Shown: positions 17,070 through 25,989, counted from the first letter of the stretch. The stretch: 64,000 bases of DNA from Mesorhizobium muleiense (GCF_900099905.1 NZ_FNEE01000010.1:40340-104339), one strand, 5' to 3'. Translations and numbers: made by a program. Notes: generated by a model from the sequence alone, not told the origin.

Positions 17070-18086
17070 TCATCCGACCTGGATGACGGCCTTGATCAGG
17101 CCGGATTTTGCATGCGCCCAGCGGGCGAGGTCGCGCGGCGTGTCGCCAAGCGTCGTGCGATGGGTGACGAGCTTTGCCAGCGGCACAGCACCATCGCGGA
17201 TCGAGGCAGCGACATGGTCGAAGTCGGCGCGCAGCGCGTTGCGGCTGCCGATCAGCGTCATCTCACGCTTGTGGAATTCAGGATCGGAAAAGACGATGTC
17301 GTCCTTGACGACGCTGACCAGGACCAGCATCCCGCCATGCGCGACATGGGCGAAGGCTGACTGGACGGACTGGGTGTTGCCGGTGGCATCGAAGACCGCG
17401 TCAAAACCTTCGCCGTTGGTCGCCTCGCGCACCAGATCGGTCGCAGACTGCCGCGAGGCGTCGAGAGTGGCGAAGCCGAGTTCGCTTGCAGCAAAACCCA
17501 GCCTCTCCGCACTCATGTCGAGCAGCGTTACGTCGAGGCCGGCGATGCGGGCAAACAGCGCTGTGCCGAGGCCGATCGGCCCGGCGCCGATGACCAGCGC
17601 GCGCGCGCCGGGATCAGCCAGCGAGCGCCGCACGGCATGCGCCCCGATCGCCAGGAATTCGACGGCGGCGGCATCGGCCAGCGACAGGCCGTTGGCCGGG
17701 TAAAGATTTTGCGCCGGCACCAGGATCCGTTCGCACATGGCGCCGTCGCGGTGGACGCCGAGCACTTCGATCCCGACGCAGCAATTCGGCTTGCCTTGGC
17801 GGCAGGCGATGCATTTGCCGCAGGCGAGATAAGGATTGATGATCACCGGCTCGCCCACAGCCAGATCGACGCCTTCGCCGGCCTCGATCACGGTGCCGGA
17901 GACCTCGTGACCCATGATGCGGGGATAGGCGAGGAACGGATGCTTGCCCTCGAAGATGTGATAGTCGGTGCCGCAGATGCCGACATGACTGACCGCGACC
18001 AGCGCCCAGCCCGGCGGTGGTGTGCTCGGCGCCGGGCGGTCTTCCACAACAAGATCGCCGGGCGAACGGCAGATGACGGCTTTCAT
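17070..18086 (-). CDS. Zinc-dependent alcohol/polyol dehydrogenase (MDR family)
   Basis: 338 residues from ATG 18086. Catalytic zinc ligands are in VGICGTDYHIFEG and GHEVSG. The four-cysteine structural zinc lobe is CGKCIACRQGKPNCC, and the NAD site is VIGAGPIGLG. Resembles L-idonate/L-threonine/sorbitol-type dehydrogenases; the cysteine lobe and the GHE motif are intact. Last gene of the RbsB/A/C-like transporter run, after a 12-bp perfect hairpin, so it probably oxidises the imported sugar, polyol or acid. Confidence 0.95.
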   Translation of the reverse strand: MKAVICRSPGDLVVEDRPAPSTPPPGWALVAVSHVGICGTDYHIFEGKHPFLAYPRIMGHEVSGTVIEAGEGVDLAVGEPVIINPYLACGKCIACRQGKPNCCVGIEVLGVHRDGAMCERILVPAQNLYPANGLSLADAAAVEFLAIGAHAVRRSLADPGARALVIGAGPIGLGTALFARIAGLDVTLLDMSAERLGFAASELGFATLDASRQSATDLVREATNGEGFDAVFDATGNTQSVQSAFAHVAHGGMLVLVSVVKDDIVFSDPEFHKREMTLIGSRNALRADFDHVAASIRDGAVPLAKLVTHRTTLGDTPRDLARWAHAKSGLIKAVIQVG

Positions 18087-18110
18087 GCTTTGATCCACTC
18101 GGTTGATGGC

Positions 18111-18139
18111 ACCGCCGGCCCGATCGCCGGGCCGGCGGT
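18111..18139 (-). terminator. Perfect 12-bp stem-loop between permease and dehydrogenase
   Basis: ACCGCCGGCCCG (18111-18122) pairs exactly with CGGGCCGGCGGT (18128-18139) around a five-base loop. It follows the permease stop by 12 bases. There is no T-run on the transcribed side, so partial attenuation or mRNA protection is more likely than a complete stop. Confidence 0.6.
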
Positions 18140-18151
18140 TGTTAAGATGGT

Positions 18152-19117
18152 CTACTTGCCGCGGCGGCGCAGGCCGTCGAAATAGACGATGACGATGATC
18201 AGCACGCCGGTGATGATGCGCTGCCAGAACGCGTTGACGTTCAAGAGATTGGCGCCGTTGTTGATGGTGGCGAGGATGAAGGCGCCGAGCAGCGGTCCGT
18301 GCACCGAGCCGACGGCGCCGAACAGCGACGTGCCGCCGATCACCGACGAGGCGATCGCCTGCAACTCCCAGCCCTCGGCCTGCGTCGGATTGCCGATGCC
18401 GATGCGCGAGGCAAGCAGCACGCCGACAAAAGCCGCACACAGGCCAGACAGCGTATAGGCCATGTAGATGGTGCGCTGGACGTTGACACCGGACAGACGC
18501 GAGGCCTCGGCGTTGGAGCCGACCGAGAACAGATACCGGCCCCAGCGGCTGTGATGCAGGAAGATGTAGGCAGGGATGCCGACCAGGATCACCATCCAGA
18601 ACAGATTGGGGACGCCGAGAAACGAGCTGCGCGAAAACAGCTGGAAGGCGTCGTTGTTGATCGAGATCGAGTTGCCGTTGGTCATCAAAAGGCCGATGCC
18701 GCGCAGCGAGGTCAGCGTCGCCAGCGTGATGATGAAGGGCGGCAGGCCCATCTTGACGATGCCAAAGCCATGGAACAGGCCGATGGCGACGCCGACCAGC
18801 AAGGTGATCAGGATGGCGAGGTAAATCGGCACGCCGGCATTGATCAGCATCGCAACGATGACGGTGGCGAAGCCAACGACGGCGCCGACGGAAAGGTCGA
18901 TGCCGCCGGTGATGATGACGAAGGTCTGGCCGACCGCCAGGATGGCGATCATCGAACCTTGCCGCAGCAGGTTCGAGATGTTGTTGGCGGAGGCGAAGCT
19001 CGGCGTCGCCACCGACAGGATGACCCACAACAGCACCAGCAGCGCCAGCAGCGTCAGCCCGAACAGGGCATTGTAGTTGCGTTTCGGCCTTTCGGCAGCA
19101 ATCGCCTCGGTGCTCAT
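18152..19117 (-). CDS. Sugar ABC transporter permease (RbsC/XylH family)
   Basis: 321 residues, about ten hydrophobic helices. The family block VGQTFVIITGGIDLSVGAVVGF is present, as is the late segment IASSVIGGTSLFGAVGSVHGPLLGAF. Inner-membrane channel of a CUT2-type importer. It overlaps the ATPase stop by four bases (ATGA). Substrate class is monosaccharide or related polyol; the exact sugar is not visible. Confidence 0.96.
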   Translation of the reverse strand: MSTEAIAAERPKRNYNALFGLTLLALLVLLWVILSVATPSFASANNISNLLRQGSMIAILAVGQTFVIITGGIDLSVGAVVGFATVIVAMLINAGVPIYLAILITLLVGVAIGLFHGFGIVKMGLPPFIITLATLTSLRGIGLLMTNGNSISINNDAFQLFSRSSFLGVPNLFWMVILVGIPAYIFLHHSRWGRYLFSVGSNAEASRLSGVNVQRTIYMAYTLSGLCAAFVGVLLASRIGIGNPTQAEGWELQAIASSVIGGTSLFGAVGSVHGPLLGAFILATINNGANLLNVNAFWQRIITGVLIIVIVYFDGLRRRGK

Positions 19118-20667
19118 ATCTGTCCTCCCGGTTTTTCTTGTTTCTCGGCCAGCGCCTGGGTGAGGATCTCCTCATGGTCGGCAGTGTGGAAACCATGCGT
19201 GGCCACCAGTTTGCCGCGCCGAAACACATGCAGCGTGTCGGCCAGTTCATAGACCTCGGGCAGATAGGACGAGATCAGGATGATGCCGGCGCCCTTGGAC
19301 AACAGTTCGCCGAACAGGCGGTAGATCTCGGCCTTGGTGCCGACATCGACGCCAACTGTCGGCTCGTCGAAGATGAACAGCTTGGCGCCGTGCGCCAGCC
19401 ATTTGCCAATGACGATCTTCTGCTGGTTGCCGCCGGACAGGCTGGAGGCGAGGGCGTGGCGCGTCGGCGTCTTGATCCTGAGATTGGCGATCTGGCGATC
19501 CGCCTCGGTCTTCTCCTGCGCGCTGGAGATCAGCAGATTGCTGGAGATGCGCTTGTAGATCGGCAGATTGAGATTGAGGCCGACCGGGAGGTTGAGGCAG
19601 AGGCCCTGGTCGCGGCGGCTTTCCGGCGCCAGAGCCATGCCGAGCTTGATAGCGTCATGCTCGGAGTTGACCTGAACCTCCTTGCCCTTCCAGAGGATCT
19701 GGCCGGCCGACTTGCGATGACGGCCGTAGAGCGTGGTGACGAACTCACTGCGCCCGGCGCCGATCAGGCCATAGAGCCCGACGATTTCGCCGGCACGGAT
19801 CGTCATCGAGACATTTTCAAAACCCTTGCCGGAGAGATTTCGGGCTTCGAGGAGCGTCGCGCCCGGGATAAAATGCTCCTTGTGATAGACTTGCTCGATC
19901 GAGCGGTTGATCATCATCTTGACCAACTCGGCGTCGTTGGTCTCGGCGATGTTCCGGGTGCCGACAAGCGTGCCGTCGCGCAGCACCGAGACACGGTCGG
20001 CGAGCTCGAACACCTCTTCCATGCGGTGGCTGATGTAGATGATGGTGACGCCTTCGCCCTTCAGCCGGCGGATCAGCGTGAACAGCTGGTCGGCTTCCTT
20101 GCGGGTGAGATAGGCAGTCGGTTCGTCGAAGATCAGGAACTTGGTGCCGCGCACGGTGGCACGGGCGGCGGCGATCAGCTGCTGCTGGCCTATGGTCAGG
20201 TCACCCAGCACGACATGCGCCGGCAGATCGAAGCCGAGATCGTCGATGATCTTCTGCGCTTCCCTGACCATGGCCCGCTGCTGCAGGATACCGAAGCGGG
20301 AATCCTCCTCGCCGAGGAACATGTTGGCCGCGACAGTGAGATGGCGGCACAGAACGACCTCCTGATGCACGGCATTGATGCCGAGCGCCATCGCCTCATG
20401 CGGCGTCGCCAGCGCTGCCGGCTTGCCCTCCCAGATGACGTCACCGGAGGTGCGCGGCATGACCCCGGTCAAAAGCTTGATCAGGGTGGATTTGCCGGCA
20501 CCGTTCTCGCCGACAATGGCGTGGATTTCGCTGGCCTTGAAGGCGAGGTTAACCGGCTTCAGCGCGTGCGTGCCGGGATATCGTTTTTCCAGTCCCTTGA
20601 GTTCGAGGATCGTCCTGCCCGGTTCCAGCGTTGGGGCCGGATGCAGTTCCTGCGCCGTCGACGTCAT
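19114..20667 (-). CDS. Sugar ABC transporter ATP-binding protein (RbsA/MglA family, two ATPase domains)
   Basis: 517 residues after GGGAGGAACGTC. The N-terminal domain has Walker A GENGAGKST and the signature LTIGQQQLIAAAR. The C-terminal domain lacks a canonical Walker A (LIGAGRSEF) but keeps LSGGNQQKIVIGKWLA, as is usual for CUT2 ATPases. It is the cytoplasmic motor for the permease at 18152. The 105-base gap to the binding-protein gene upstream contains a strong stem-loop. Confidence 0.96.
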   Translation of the reverse strand: MTSTAQELHPAPTLEPGRTILELKGLEKRYPGTHALKPVNLAFKASEIHAIVGENGAGKSTLIKLLTGVMPRTSGDVIWEGKPAALATPHEAMALGINAVHQEVVLCRHLTVAANMFLGEEDSRFGILQQRAMVREAQKIIDDLGFDLPAHVVLGDLTIGQQQLIAAARATVRGTKFLIFDEPTAYLTRKEADQLFTLIRRLKGEGVTIIYISHRMEEVFELADRVSVLRDGTLVGTRNIAETNDAELVKMMINRSIEQVYHKEHFIPGATLLEARNLSGKGFENVSMTIRAGEIVGLYGLIGAGRSEFVTTLYGRHRKSAGQILWKGKEVQVNSEHDAIKLGMALAPESRRDQGLCLNLPVGLNLNLPIYKRISSNLLISSAQEKTEADRQIANLRIKTPTRHALASSLSGGNQQKIVIGKWLAHGAKLFIFDEPTVGVDVGTKAEIYRLFGELLSKGAGIILISSYLPEVYELADTLHVFRRGKLVATHGFHTADHEEILTQALAEKQEKPGGQI

Positions 20668-20724
20668 GACGTTCCTCCCAGATTGGCCTCCCAGATTGGC
20701 CCCACGAGTGGCACGAGTGTAGGT

Positions 20725-20753
20725 CGTTTCCGGGGCAAAAAGCCCCGGAAACG
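20725..20753 (-). terminator. Perfect 12-bp stem-loop between binding protein and ATPase genes
   Basis: CGTTTCCGGGGC (20725-20736), loop AAAAA, then GCCCCGGAAACG (20742-20753). It begins 19 bases past the binding-protein stop. Position and stability fit the hairpins that let periplasmic binding proteins be made in excess of their membrane partners. No following T-run on the transcribed strand. Confidence 0.75.
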
Positions 20754-20771
20754 GTGTGCCAATGCCGGTGC

Positions 20772-21767
20772 TCAGTCGAGCTTCGGATTGAGCAGCGCGT
20801 CGATCTTCGGATCTTTCATGTTAGCCTTGGTGACGAGGTTGGCGCCGGTGTCGACATTGGCCTCGACCTTCTCGCCTTTCGAGGCAGCGAGCGCCGTCTT
20901 GATGCCGTCATAGCCCATCCGGTACGGATCCTGGACGACGAGGCCGGAAATGACGCCGTCATTGAGGAACTTGACCAGCTTCTCGTCGCTGTCGAAGCCG
21001 ATCAGCCCGACCTTGCCGGCAAGGCTGTTCTCGGCGATCGCCTGGCCAACGCCCTGCGCCATGATCAGGTTGGAGGCGAAGATGCCCTTGAGGTTCGGGT
21101 TGGCGGTGATCAGGTCGGTGGCGATGTTGAGGCCGGTGGTGGCCTGGCCGTCGGCGTATTTGTCGGCGATGAGCTTGAGGCCGGGATATTTGGCGGCAAG
21201 CTGTTCCTTGAAGCCTTGGGCGCGCTGCTCGAGCGAGCCTGCGCCGGGAAGCGCAGTGATCAGGGCGACGTCGCCCTCGATTTTGCCGCCATTGGCTTCG
21301 CCGATCGCGGCGGCCAGCCCGTCAGCGGCGACGCGGCCGCCCTGGATATTGTCTGTGGTCAGGAACGAGGTGAAGGCCTTGGAGTCGGCGCCGGAATCGA
21401 TGCCGATGATCTTGACGTTGGTGGCTGCCTCGTCGATCGGCTTGCCGAGCGCCTTGGCCTCGGTCGGTGCGATGACGACGGCGGCCGGGCTGCCGGCGAC
21501 GGCGTTTTCAAGGATCGAGATCTGGCCGTTGACGTCGGTCTCCGCCTGGGCGCCGAGTTCCGGTACGTTGACGCCGAGGTCCTTGCCGGCCTTGCGGGCG
21601 CCGGCCAGGACGATCTGCCAGTAGAAAGAGGTGGTGTCCTTGACGATGATCGGAATGGTTACGTCCGCCGCCGAAGCCGGCGCCGAATGCATCACGCCGG
21701 CAAGCATCGAGGCGGCGGCGAGCGCCACGAATGCGCGGCGGTTGAGAATGCTGGTCACGAATTTCAT
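20772..21767 (-). CDS. Sugar ABC transporter substrate-binding protein (RbsB-like)
   Basis: 331 residues after GGGAGGAAGTCTA. Signal peptide with a polar start and hydrophobic core ending ...SAPASAADV. Mature part is a periplasmic-binding-protein type I fold: IPIIVKDTTSFYWQIVLAGARKA, AVVIAPTEAKALGKPIDEA, and GVGQAIAENSLAGKVGLIGFDSDE. First gene of its transporter unit; the upstream 327-base gap holds a direct-repeat operator. Feeds the permease and ATPase that follow. Confidence 0.95.
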   Translation of the reverse strand: MKFVTSILNRRAFVALAAASMLAGVMHSAPASAADVTIPIIVKDTTSFYWQIVLAGARKAGKDLGVNVPELGAQAETDVNGQISILENAVAGSPAAVVIAPTEAKALGKPIDEAATNVKIIGIDSGADSKAFTSFLTTDNIQGGRVAADGLAAAIGEANGGKIEGDVALITALPGAGSLEQRAQGFKEQLAAKYPGLKLIADKYADGQATTGLNIATDLITANPNLKGIFASNLIMAQGVGQAIAENSLAGKVGLIGFDSDEKLVKFLNDGVISGLVVQDPYRMGYDGIKTALAASKGEKVEANVDTGANLVTKANMKDPKIDALLNPKLD

Positions 21768-22095
21768 TAGACTTCCTCCCTAGGTCGCCAGGTGAACGTA
21801 GCGGAAGCTCGGTTTGGATAGGCGCTGGCCAAACGGAACTTTATCAATAAAAAACATTTACCGCATTTTGATAGTGCATCGGTCCGGTCGACGCAAGCGG
21901 TGTTTCGTATCGTCCTGCCTATGCCTCGACCGGAAGGGAGTGCCGATCCTCATTGCCAAACCCCTCCCCCGAAAAGGTATGGAATATTAATTCTATCTGC
22001 CAGTCAAGATGGAATATTCGTTCTTTTTTGAGGCGTAAGGTGAGGCGCCTCCTGATCGCACCGTCCGCCGTTCAACCGGCGAAGGCCGCAGCGCA
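21768..22095. promoter_or_regulatory. Upstream region of the RbsB-like operon with a 30-bp-spaced direct repeat
   Basis: No gene is seen in this 328-base gap. ATGGAATATTAATTCT (21979-21994) and ATGGAATATTCGTTCT (22009-22024) are the same 16-base word with two changes, exactly 30 bases apart and each nearly palindromic (GAATATTC in the second). An A-rich stretch lies nearer the binding-protein gene at about 21840-21875. These are good candidates for a paired operator and promoter. Confidence 0.65.
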
Positions 22096-23094
22096 TCAGC
22101 CGAGCTTCTGAACGACCGTGTAGGGATCATATTTGGCGAATTCTGTTTCGGGCACCTGGATGTCGAGCAGTTGCAGATTTCGTTCCAGATTGGCCGGTTT
22201 GGCGGTGCCCGTCAGCACAGAAGCCACCACAGGCTCGTGCAGCGGGAACTGGAACGCTGCGGCGGCAAGCGGATAGCCGCCCTCGGCGGCGATTTTTTCC
22301 ATGGCGCCGACCCGGCCGAGAATGTCCTGGGTGGCCGGCTGGTAGTCGAAATGCGCACCCGGCACCGGGCCGGTCGCCAGGATGCCCGAGTTGAAGACGC
22401 CGCCGATGATCAGCGAGGTCTGCCGTTGCCGGCAAAGCGGCAGCAATTCGGCTTCGGCGGTGCGGTCAAGCAGCGAATAGCGGCTGGCGAGCAGGATGCA
22501 GTCGAGCGGCGCCTGGCGCAGCACATCGAGACAGATCTGAACCTCGTTGACGCCAAGGCCGTAGGCGGAAATGACCCTGGACGACTTCAGCTCTTCCAGC
22601 GCCTTCAGCCCGCCATCCAAAAACTGGCGGAAATGCAGCTTCGTTTTCTCGACGCCATGCGTATAGACGCCGATGTCGTGAACGAACAGGATGTCGATTC
22701 GATTGAGGCCAAGCCGCGCATAGCTGAACTCGACCGAGCGCATGATGCCGTCGTAGGAATAGTCGTAGTCGGGCGCAAAGGGCAGCGGATCGACATAGGA
22801 ATGATCCGGAATCCGGTCTTCCGGCACCGGCCGCAACAGGCGCCCGACCTTGGTCGACAGCACGTAGGAGTCCCGCGGCTTTTCGCGCAGGAAATCGCCG
22901 AAGCGGCGTTCCGAAAGGCCGAAGCCGTAGAAGGGCGCGGTATCGAAATAGCGCAAGCCGGCATCCCAGGCGACCTGCAGCGTCTGCATCGCCGTCTCGC
23001 GTGGGCAGGCTCGGTAGAGCCCGCCGACCGCCGCGCCGCCGAAGCTGACCTCGGTTATTTCCAGCGCGGTGCTGCCGACACGGCGTTTCTTCAT
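22096..23094 (-). CDS. Aldo/keto reductase (D-threo-aldose 1-dehydrogenase-like)
   Basis: 332 residues from ATG 23094, after GGGAGGCTTTGC. Catalytic Asp and Tyr are in RYFDTAPFYGFGLSERRFGDFL, and the active-site His in ILFVHDIGVYTHG. This layout is typical of the D-threo-aldose 1-dehydrogenase/pyridoxal dehydrogenase branch, which oxidises aldoses such as L-fucose to lactones with NAD(P). It follows the UxaA-type dehydratase by 61 bases on the same strand, so an aldose-to-aldonate-to-keto-acid route is suggested. Confidence 0.92.
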   Translation of the reverse strand: MKKRRVGSTALEITEVSFGGAAVGGLYRACPRETAMQTLQVAWDAGLRYFDTAPFYGFGLSERRFGDFLREKPRDSYVLSTKVGRLLRPVPEDRIPDHSYVDPLPFAPDYDYSYDGIMRSVEFSYARLGLNRIDILFVHDIGVYTHGVEKTKLHFRQFLDGGLKALEELKSSRVISAYGLGVNEVQICLDVLRQAPLDCILLASRYSLLDRTAEAELLPLCRQRQTSLIIGGVFNSGILATGPVPGAHFDYQPATQDILGRVGAMEKIAAEGGYPLAAAAFQFPLHEPVVASVLTGTAKPANLERNLQLLDIQVPETEFAKYDPYTVVQKLG

Positions 23095-23155
23095 GCAAAG
23101 CCTCCCACCGGCCATTGTCCGGCCTGTCTATCGTCGTTGTCGGTTAGCGGTCGGG

Positions 23156-24661
23156 CTAGAGGGTCGCTCCGAGGTGCCACGGCACGAACTCGTTGTCGCC
23201 GTAGCCGAACTCCTCGCTCTTGGTCTTGCGGCCGGAAGCCGTCTCGACGATCAGCTCGAAAATCTCGCGGCCCATGCCGGCAATGGTCTTGTCGCCGGAG
23301 GCGATGACGCCGCAGTTCACGTCCATGTCCTCTTCCATCGCGTGGTACATGGTCGAGTTGCTGGCGACCTTGATCGACGGTGTCGGCCGGCAGCCGAAGC
23401 AGGAACCGCGGCCGGTGGTGAAGACGATGACGTTGGCGCCGCCAGCCACCTGGCCGGTGGCGGAAACCGGGTCGTAGCCGGGCGTGTCCATGAACACCAA
23501 GCCGTGGCCGCTGACCTTCTCGGCATAGCCGAAGACGCCGTTGAGCGGCGTCTGGCCGCCCTTGGCGACGGCGCCAAGCGACTTCTCCAAAATGGTGGTC
23601 AGGCCGCCGCGCTTGTTGCCGGGTGACGGATTGTTGTCGATGGAGGCGCCATGCTTGGCGACATGATCTTCCCACCACTTTACATAGCCATCGAGCTTGG
23701 CGGCTATCTCCGGGGTCGCCGCACGATAGGCGAGCAGATGCTCGGCGCCGTAGATTTCCGTCGTCTCGGAGAGGATGCCGATGCCGCCGACGCCGGCCAG
23801 GATGTCGACGGCGGCGCCCAGCGCCGGATTGGCGGTGATACCGGACATGCCGTCGGAGCCGCCGCATTGCAGGCCGACGACGATCTCGCTGACCGGGATC
23901 GGCTCACGCTCAAGCTTGCCGACCTCCTCTGATATCTCGGCCAGCACGACCAACGCCTTCTCGACAGATTTGCGCGAGCCGCCGGCTTCCTGGATGTTGA
24001 AATGGCGCTTTCCCGCGGCGACGCCCTTCTGGCCATAGAGGGTGAGCTGGTTGACCTCGCAGCCGAGACCGACCATCAGCACACCGCCAAAATTCGGATG
24101 ACGGGCATAGCCGGCAAGCGTGCGGTGCAGCACCATCATGCCGTCGCCGGTGGCGCTCATGCCGCAGCCCTGGCCGTGAACGATGGGAACGAAGCCGTCG
24201 ATCCCCGGATATCTGGGCAGCAGCGTCCGGTTCGCCTCGTCGGCGATGGCGTGGCAAACGGTGGCCGAGCAATTGACGCTGGCGAGAACGCCGATGAAGT
24301 TGCGCGTGCCGGCACGGCCGTCGGCGCGGCGGTAGCCCATGAAGGTGCGGGCGCGATCGGCCTCTGTGGCGTGTACGGCCTCGCTCGGCGGCACCACCGG
24401 CAAACGCCCGGATTCGAAGACCAGATTGTGCGAATGGACATGCTCGCCGGGCGCAATGGCTTCAGTGGCGCGGCCGATCGCCTGGGCGTATTTGACCACG
24501 GCCTCGCCGGCGGCAATCGGCTTGATCGCCACCTTGTGGCCGGGTTCGATCAGCGCCGTGGCAACGGCGCCGCCCGGCAGCACCGCGCCGATCTCGATGC
24601 GGCCGTTGGCGACCGCGACATTGTCGGCGGGGGACAGAAGAATGCTGTTTGCGGTGTTCAC
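23156..24661 (-). CDS. UxaA-family hydro-lyase (altronate dehydratase-like)
   Basis: 501 residues from GTG 24661, eight bases after AGGA; a TTG 33 bases upstream is less likely. An N-terminal SAF domain is followed by the D-galactarate/altronate dehydratase body: YRRADGRAGTRNFIGVLASVNCS, HGQGCGMS, GLQCGGSDGMSG and the C-terminal GRGSCFGCRPTPSIKVASN. Conserved cysteines for iron binding are present. Dehydrates a sugar acid to a 2-keto-3-deoxy acid. Divergent from the tandem-wHTH regulator with a promoter in the gap. Confidence 0.93.
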   Translation of the reverse strand: MNTANSILLSPADNVAVANGRIEIGAVLPGGAVATALIEPGHKVAIKPIAAGEAVVKYAQAIGRATEAIAPGEHVHSHNLVFESGRLPVVPPSEAVHATEADRARTFMGYRRADGRAGTRNFIGVLASVNCSATVCHAIADEANRTLLPRYPGIDGFVPIVHGQGCGMSATGDGMMVLHRTLAGYARHPNFGGVLMVGLGCEVNQLTLYGQKGVAAGKRHFNIQEAGGSRKSVEKALVVLAEISEEVGKLEREPIPVSEIVVGLQCGGSDGMSGITANPALGAAVDILAGVGGIGILSETTEIYGAEHLLAYRAATPEIAAKLDGYVKWWEDHVAKHGASIDNNPSPGNKRGGLTTILEKSLGAVAKGGQTPLNGVFGYAEKVSGHGLVFMDTPGYDPVSATGQVAGGANVIVFTTGRGSCFGCRPTPSIKVASNSTMYHAMEEDMDVNCGVIASGDKTIAGMGREIFELIVETASGRKTKSEEFGYGDNEFVPWHLGATL

Positions 24662-24728
24662 GGGCAGTTTCCTGGGTGTTCCTGGGATCGGCAAGCGATT
24701 GACACGCGCCTGTTAACAGTTAATGTCT

Positions 24729-24767
24729 TTTATCGTGAAAAAACAGTTTTGCGTCAATTGTTTTTTC
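24729..24767 (-). promoter_or_regulatory. Promoter of the dehydratase operon embedded in an inverted repeat
   Basis: On the minus strand TTGACG (24757-24752) and GATAAA (24734-24729) are 17 bases apart, a good sigma-70 layout. GAAAAAACA (24737-24745) and TGTTTTTTC (24759-24767) form a 9-bp inverted repeat overlapping the -35 and spacer. A bound repressor would block initiation. The likely binder is the divergent FCD regulator. Confidence 0.65.
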
Positions 24768-24930
24768 GTGACGAAGCCGCGCGTTCTTGCGGATGCGCAG
24801 AGGACCGGACGCTGGAACCAGGCCTGACTTCCGAAAAGCGATTCCGCTTCCCGGGAGCTTGCGCCAGAAGCATCTGCATATCGCGCTTCAAGCCGGCCGC
24901 CGCAAGCGCCGGCGCGCAACGGGGCAGGGG

Positions 24931-25824
24931 ATGTCGAAGAGCAACAACGTCTATAAGGACGCCTACAATCGCGGTTTGCGGCTGCTCGACGAAACGAAAA
25001 GCCTGCCGTCAGAGCCCGAGCTGGGCACCCTGCTTGGCGTCAGCCGCACGACGATCCGCACCATCCTTGCGCGCATGGAAGAGACCGGGCTGATCGCCTG
25101 GAACAAGCGCAGCAAGACGGTTTTGCGCGTGCCGCGGCCGGACGACTTTTTCCCCGAGGAAGAAACCGACACGCTGTCGCAGATCATCGAGCGCTCCTTC
25201 ATGCGGCGGCTGCTTGTCGGCGGTGCTGAGCCCGGCATGCAGATCAACGAGCTCGAGCTGGCGCGCGAGATCGGCGTTGGCACCACCAGCGTGCGCGAGT
25301 TCCTGATCCGCTTTTCCCGCTTCGGGCTGATCGAGAAGCGCCGCAACAGCCATTGGGTGCTGAAAGGCTTTACCCGCGCTTTCGCGCTGGAACTGACTGA
25401 AATCCGCGAGATGTTCGAACTGCGCTCGGCCTCCGCTTTCGCCGCGCTGCCGGAAGACAGCCCGGTGTGGGCCGACCTCGACCTGCTGGAGGACGAGCAT
25501 CGCCTGCTGGCGCGCGAGATCGCAACGCGCTTCAACGAATTCTCGGAACTCGACGAGCGCTTTCACCGGCTGATCCACCGCGCGTCGCACAATCGCTTCA
25601 TCGTCGATTTCTACGACGTCATCGCCATGATCTTCCACTACCACTATCAGTGGAACAAGGCGCAGGAGCGGGAGCGCAACGAAGTGGCGGTCGCGGAACA
25701 CCTTGCCTATATCGCGGCGCTCAAATCGCGCGATCTCGGCAAGGTCGACGCCGCCTGCCGCAAGCATCTGAAATCGGCGCGCAATACGCTGTTGACCTCG
25801 ATCCCGGAGGGCCAGCAACCATAG
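24931..25824 (+). CDS. GntR-family regulator with two winged-helix domains and an FCD domain
   Basis: 297 residues from ATG 24931. Residues ~8-68 form one winged helix (SEPELGTLLGVSRTTIRTI) and residues ~83-147 a second (QINELELAREIGVGTTSVRE). An FCD ligand domain follows from ~150, with FHRLIHRASHNRF and later HLAYIAALKSRD providing metal-type histidines. Ordinary FadR proteins have a single winged helix and ~240 residues, so the extra N-terminal one is the odd feature. Divergent from the dehydratase gene and probably its repressor. Ligand unknown; likely the sugar acid. Confidence 0.9.
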   Translation: MSKSNNVYKDAYNRGLRLLDETKSLPSEPELGTLLGVSRTTIRTILARMEETGLIAWNKRSKTVLRVPRPDDFFPEEETDTLSQIIERSFMRRLLVGGAEPGMQINELELAREIGVGTTSVREFLIRFSRFGLIEKRRNSHWVLKGFTRAFALELTEIREMFELRSASAFAALPEDSPVWADLDLLEDEHRLLAREIATRFNEFSELDERFHRLIHRASHNRFIVDFYDVIAMIFHYHYQWNKAQERERNEVAVAEHLAYIAALKSRDLGKVDAACRKHLKSARNTLLTSIPEGQQP

Positions 25825-25845
25825 CTAGCTTTAGGTTGTTGTTTT

Positions 25846-25894
25846 ATGCATGTCGTTATCGCAAAACCGCTGCATACTTTTGCGCGACATGCAT
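25846..25894. repeat. Nested palindromic intergenic element
   Basis: ATGCATGTCG (25846-25855) pairs with CGACATGCAT (25885-25894), and inside, CGCAAAA (25860-25866) pairs with TTTTGCG (25878-25884), giving a two-part stem. From memory, closely similar sequences recur between genes in many rhizobia. It is 22 bases past the regulator stop and may end its transcript. Confidence 0.65.
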
Positions 25895-25989
25895 TAAAGC
25901 GCCGCGTTGCCGCAGTGGTAATTTGGCGATTTTCCGACCGCCGGCCGCGTGCTAAATATCTGGCCGTTGCTGCGTGAGGAGGCAGGCCT

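Noticed and set aside
17070..19250. One open frame of over 700 codons
   Set aside because: Only the part from 18086 downward matches a protein family (zinc dehydrogenase). The rest is an out-of-frame reading of the permease and ATPase genes.
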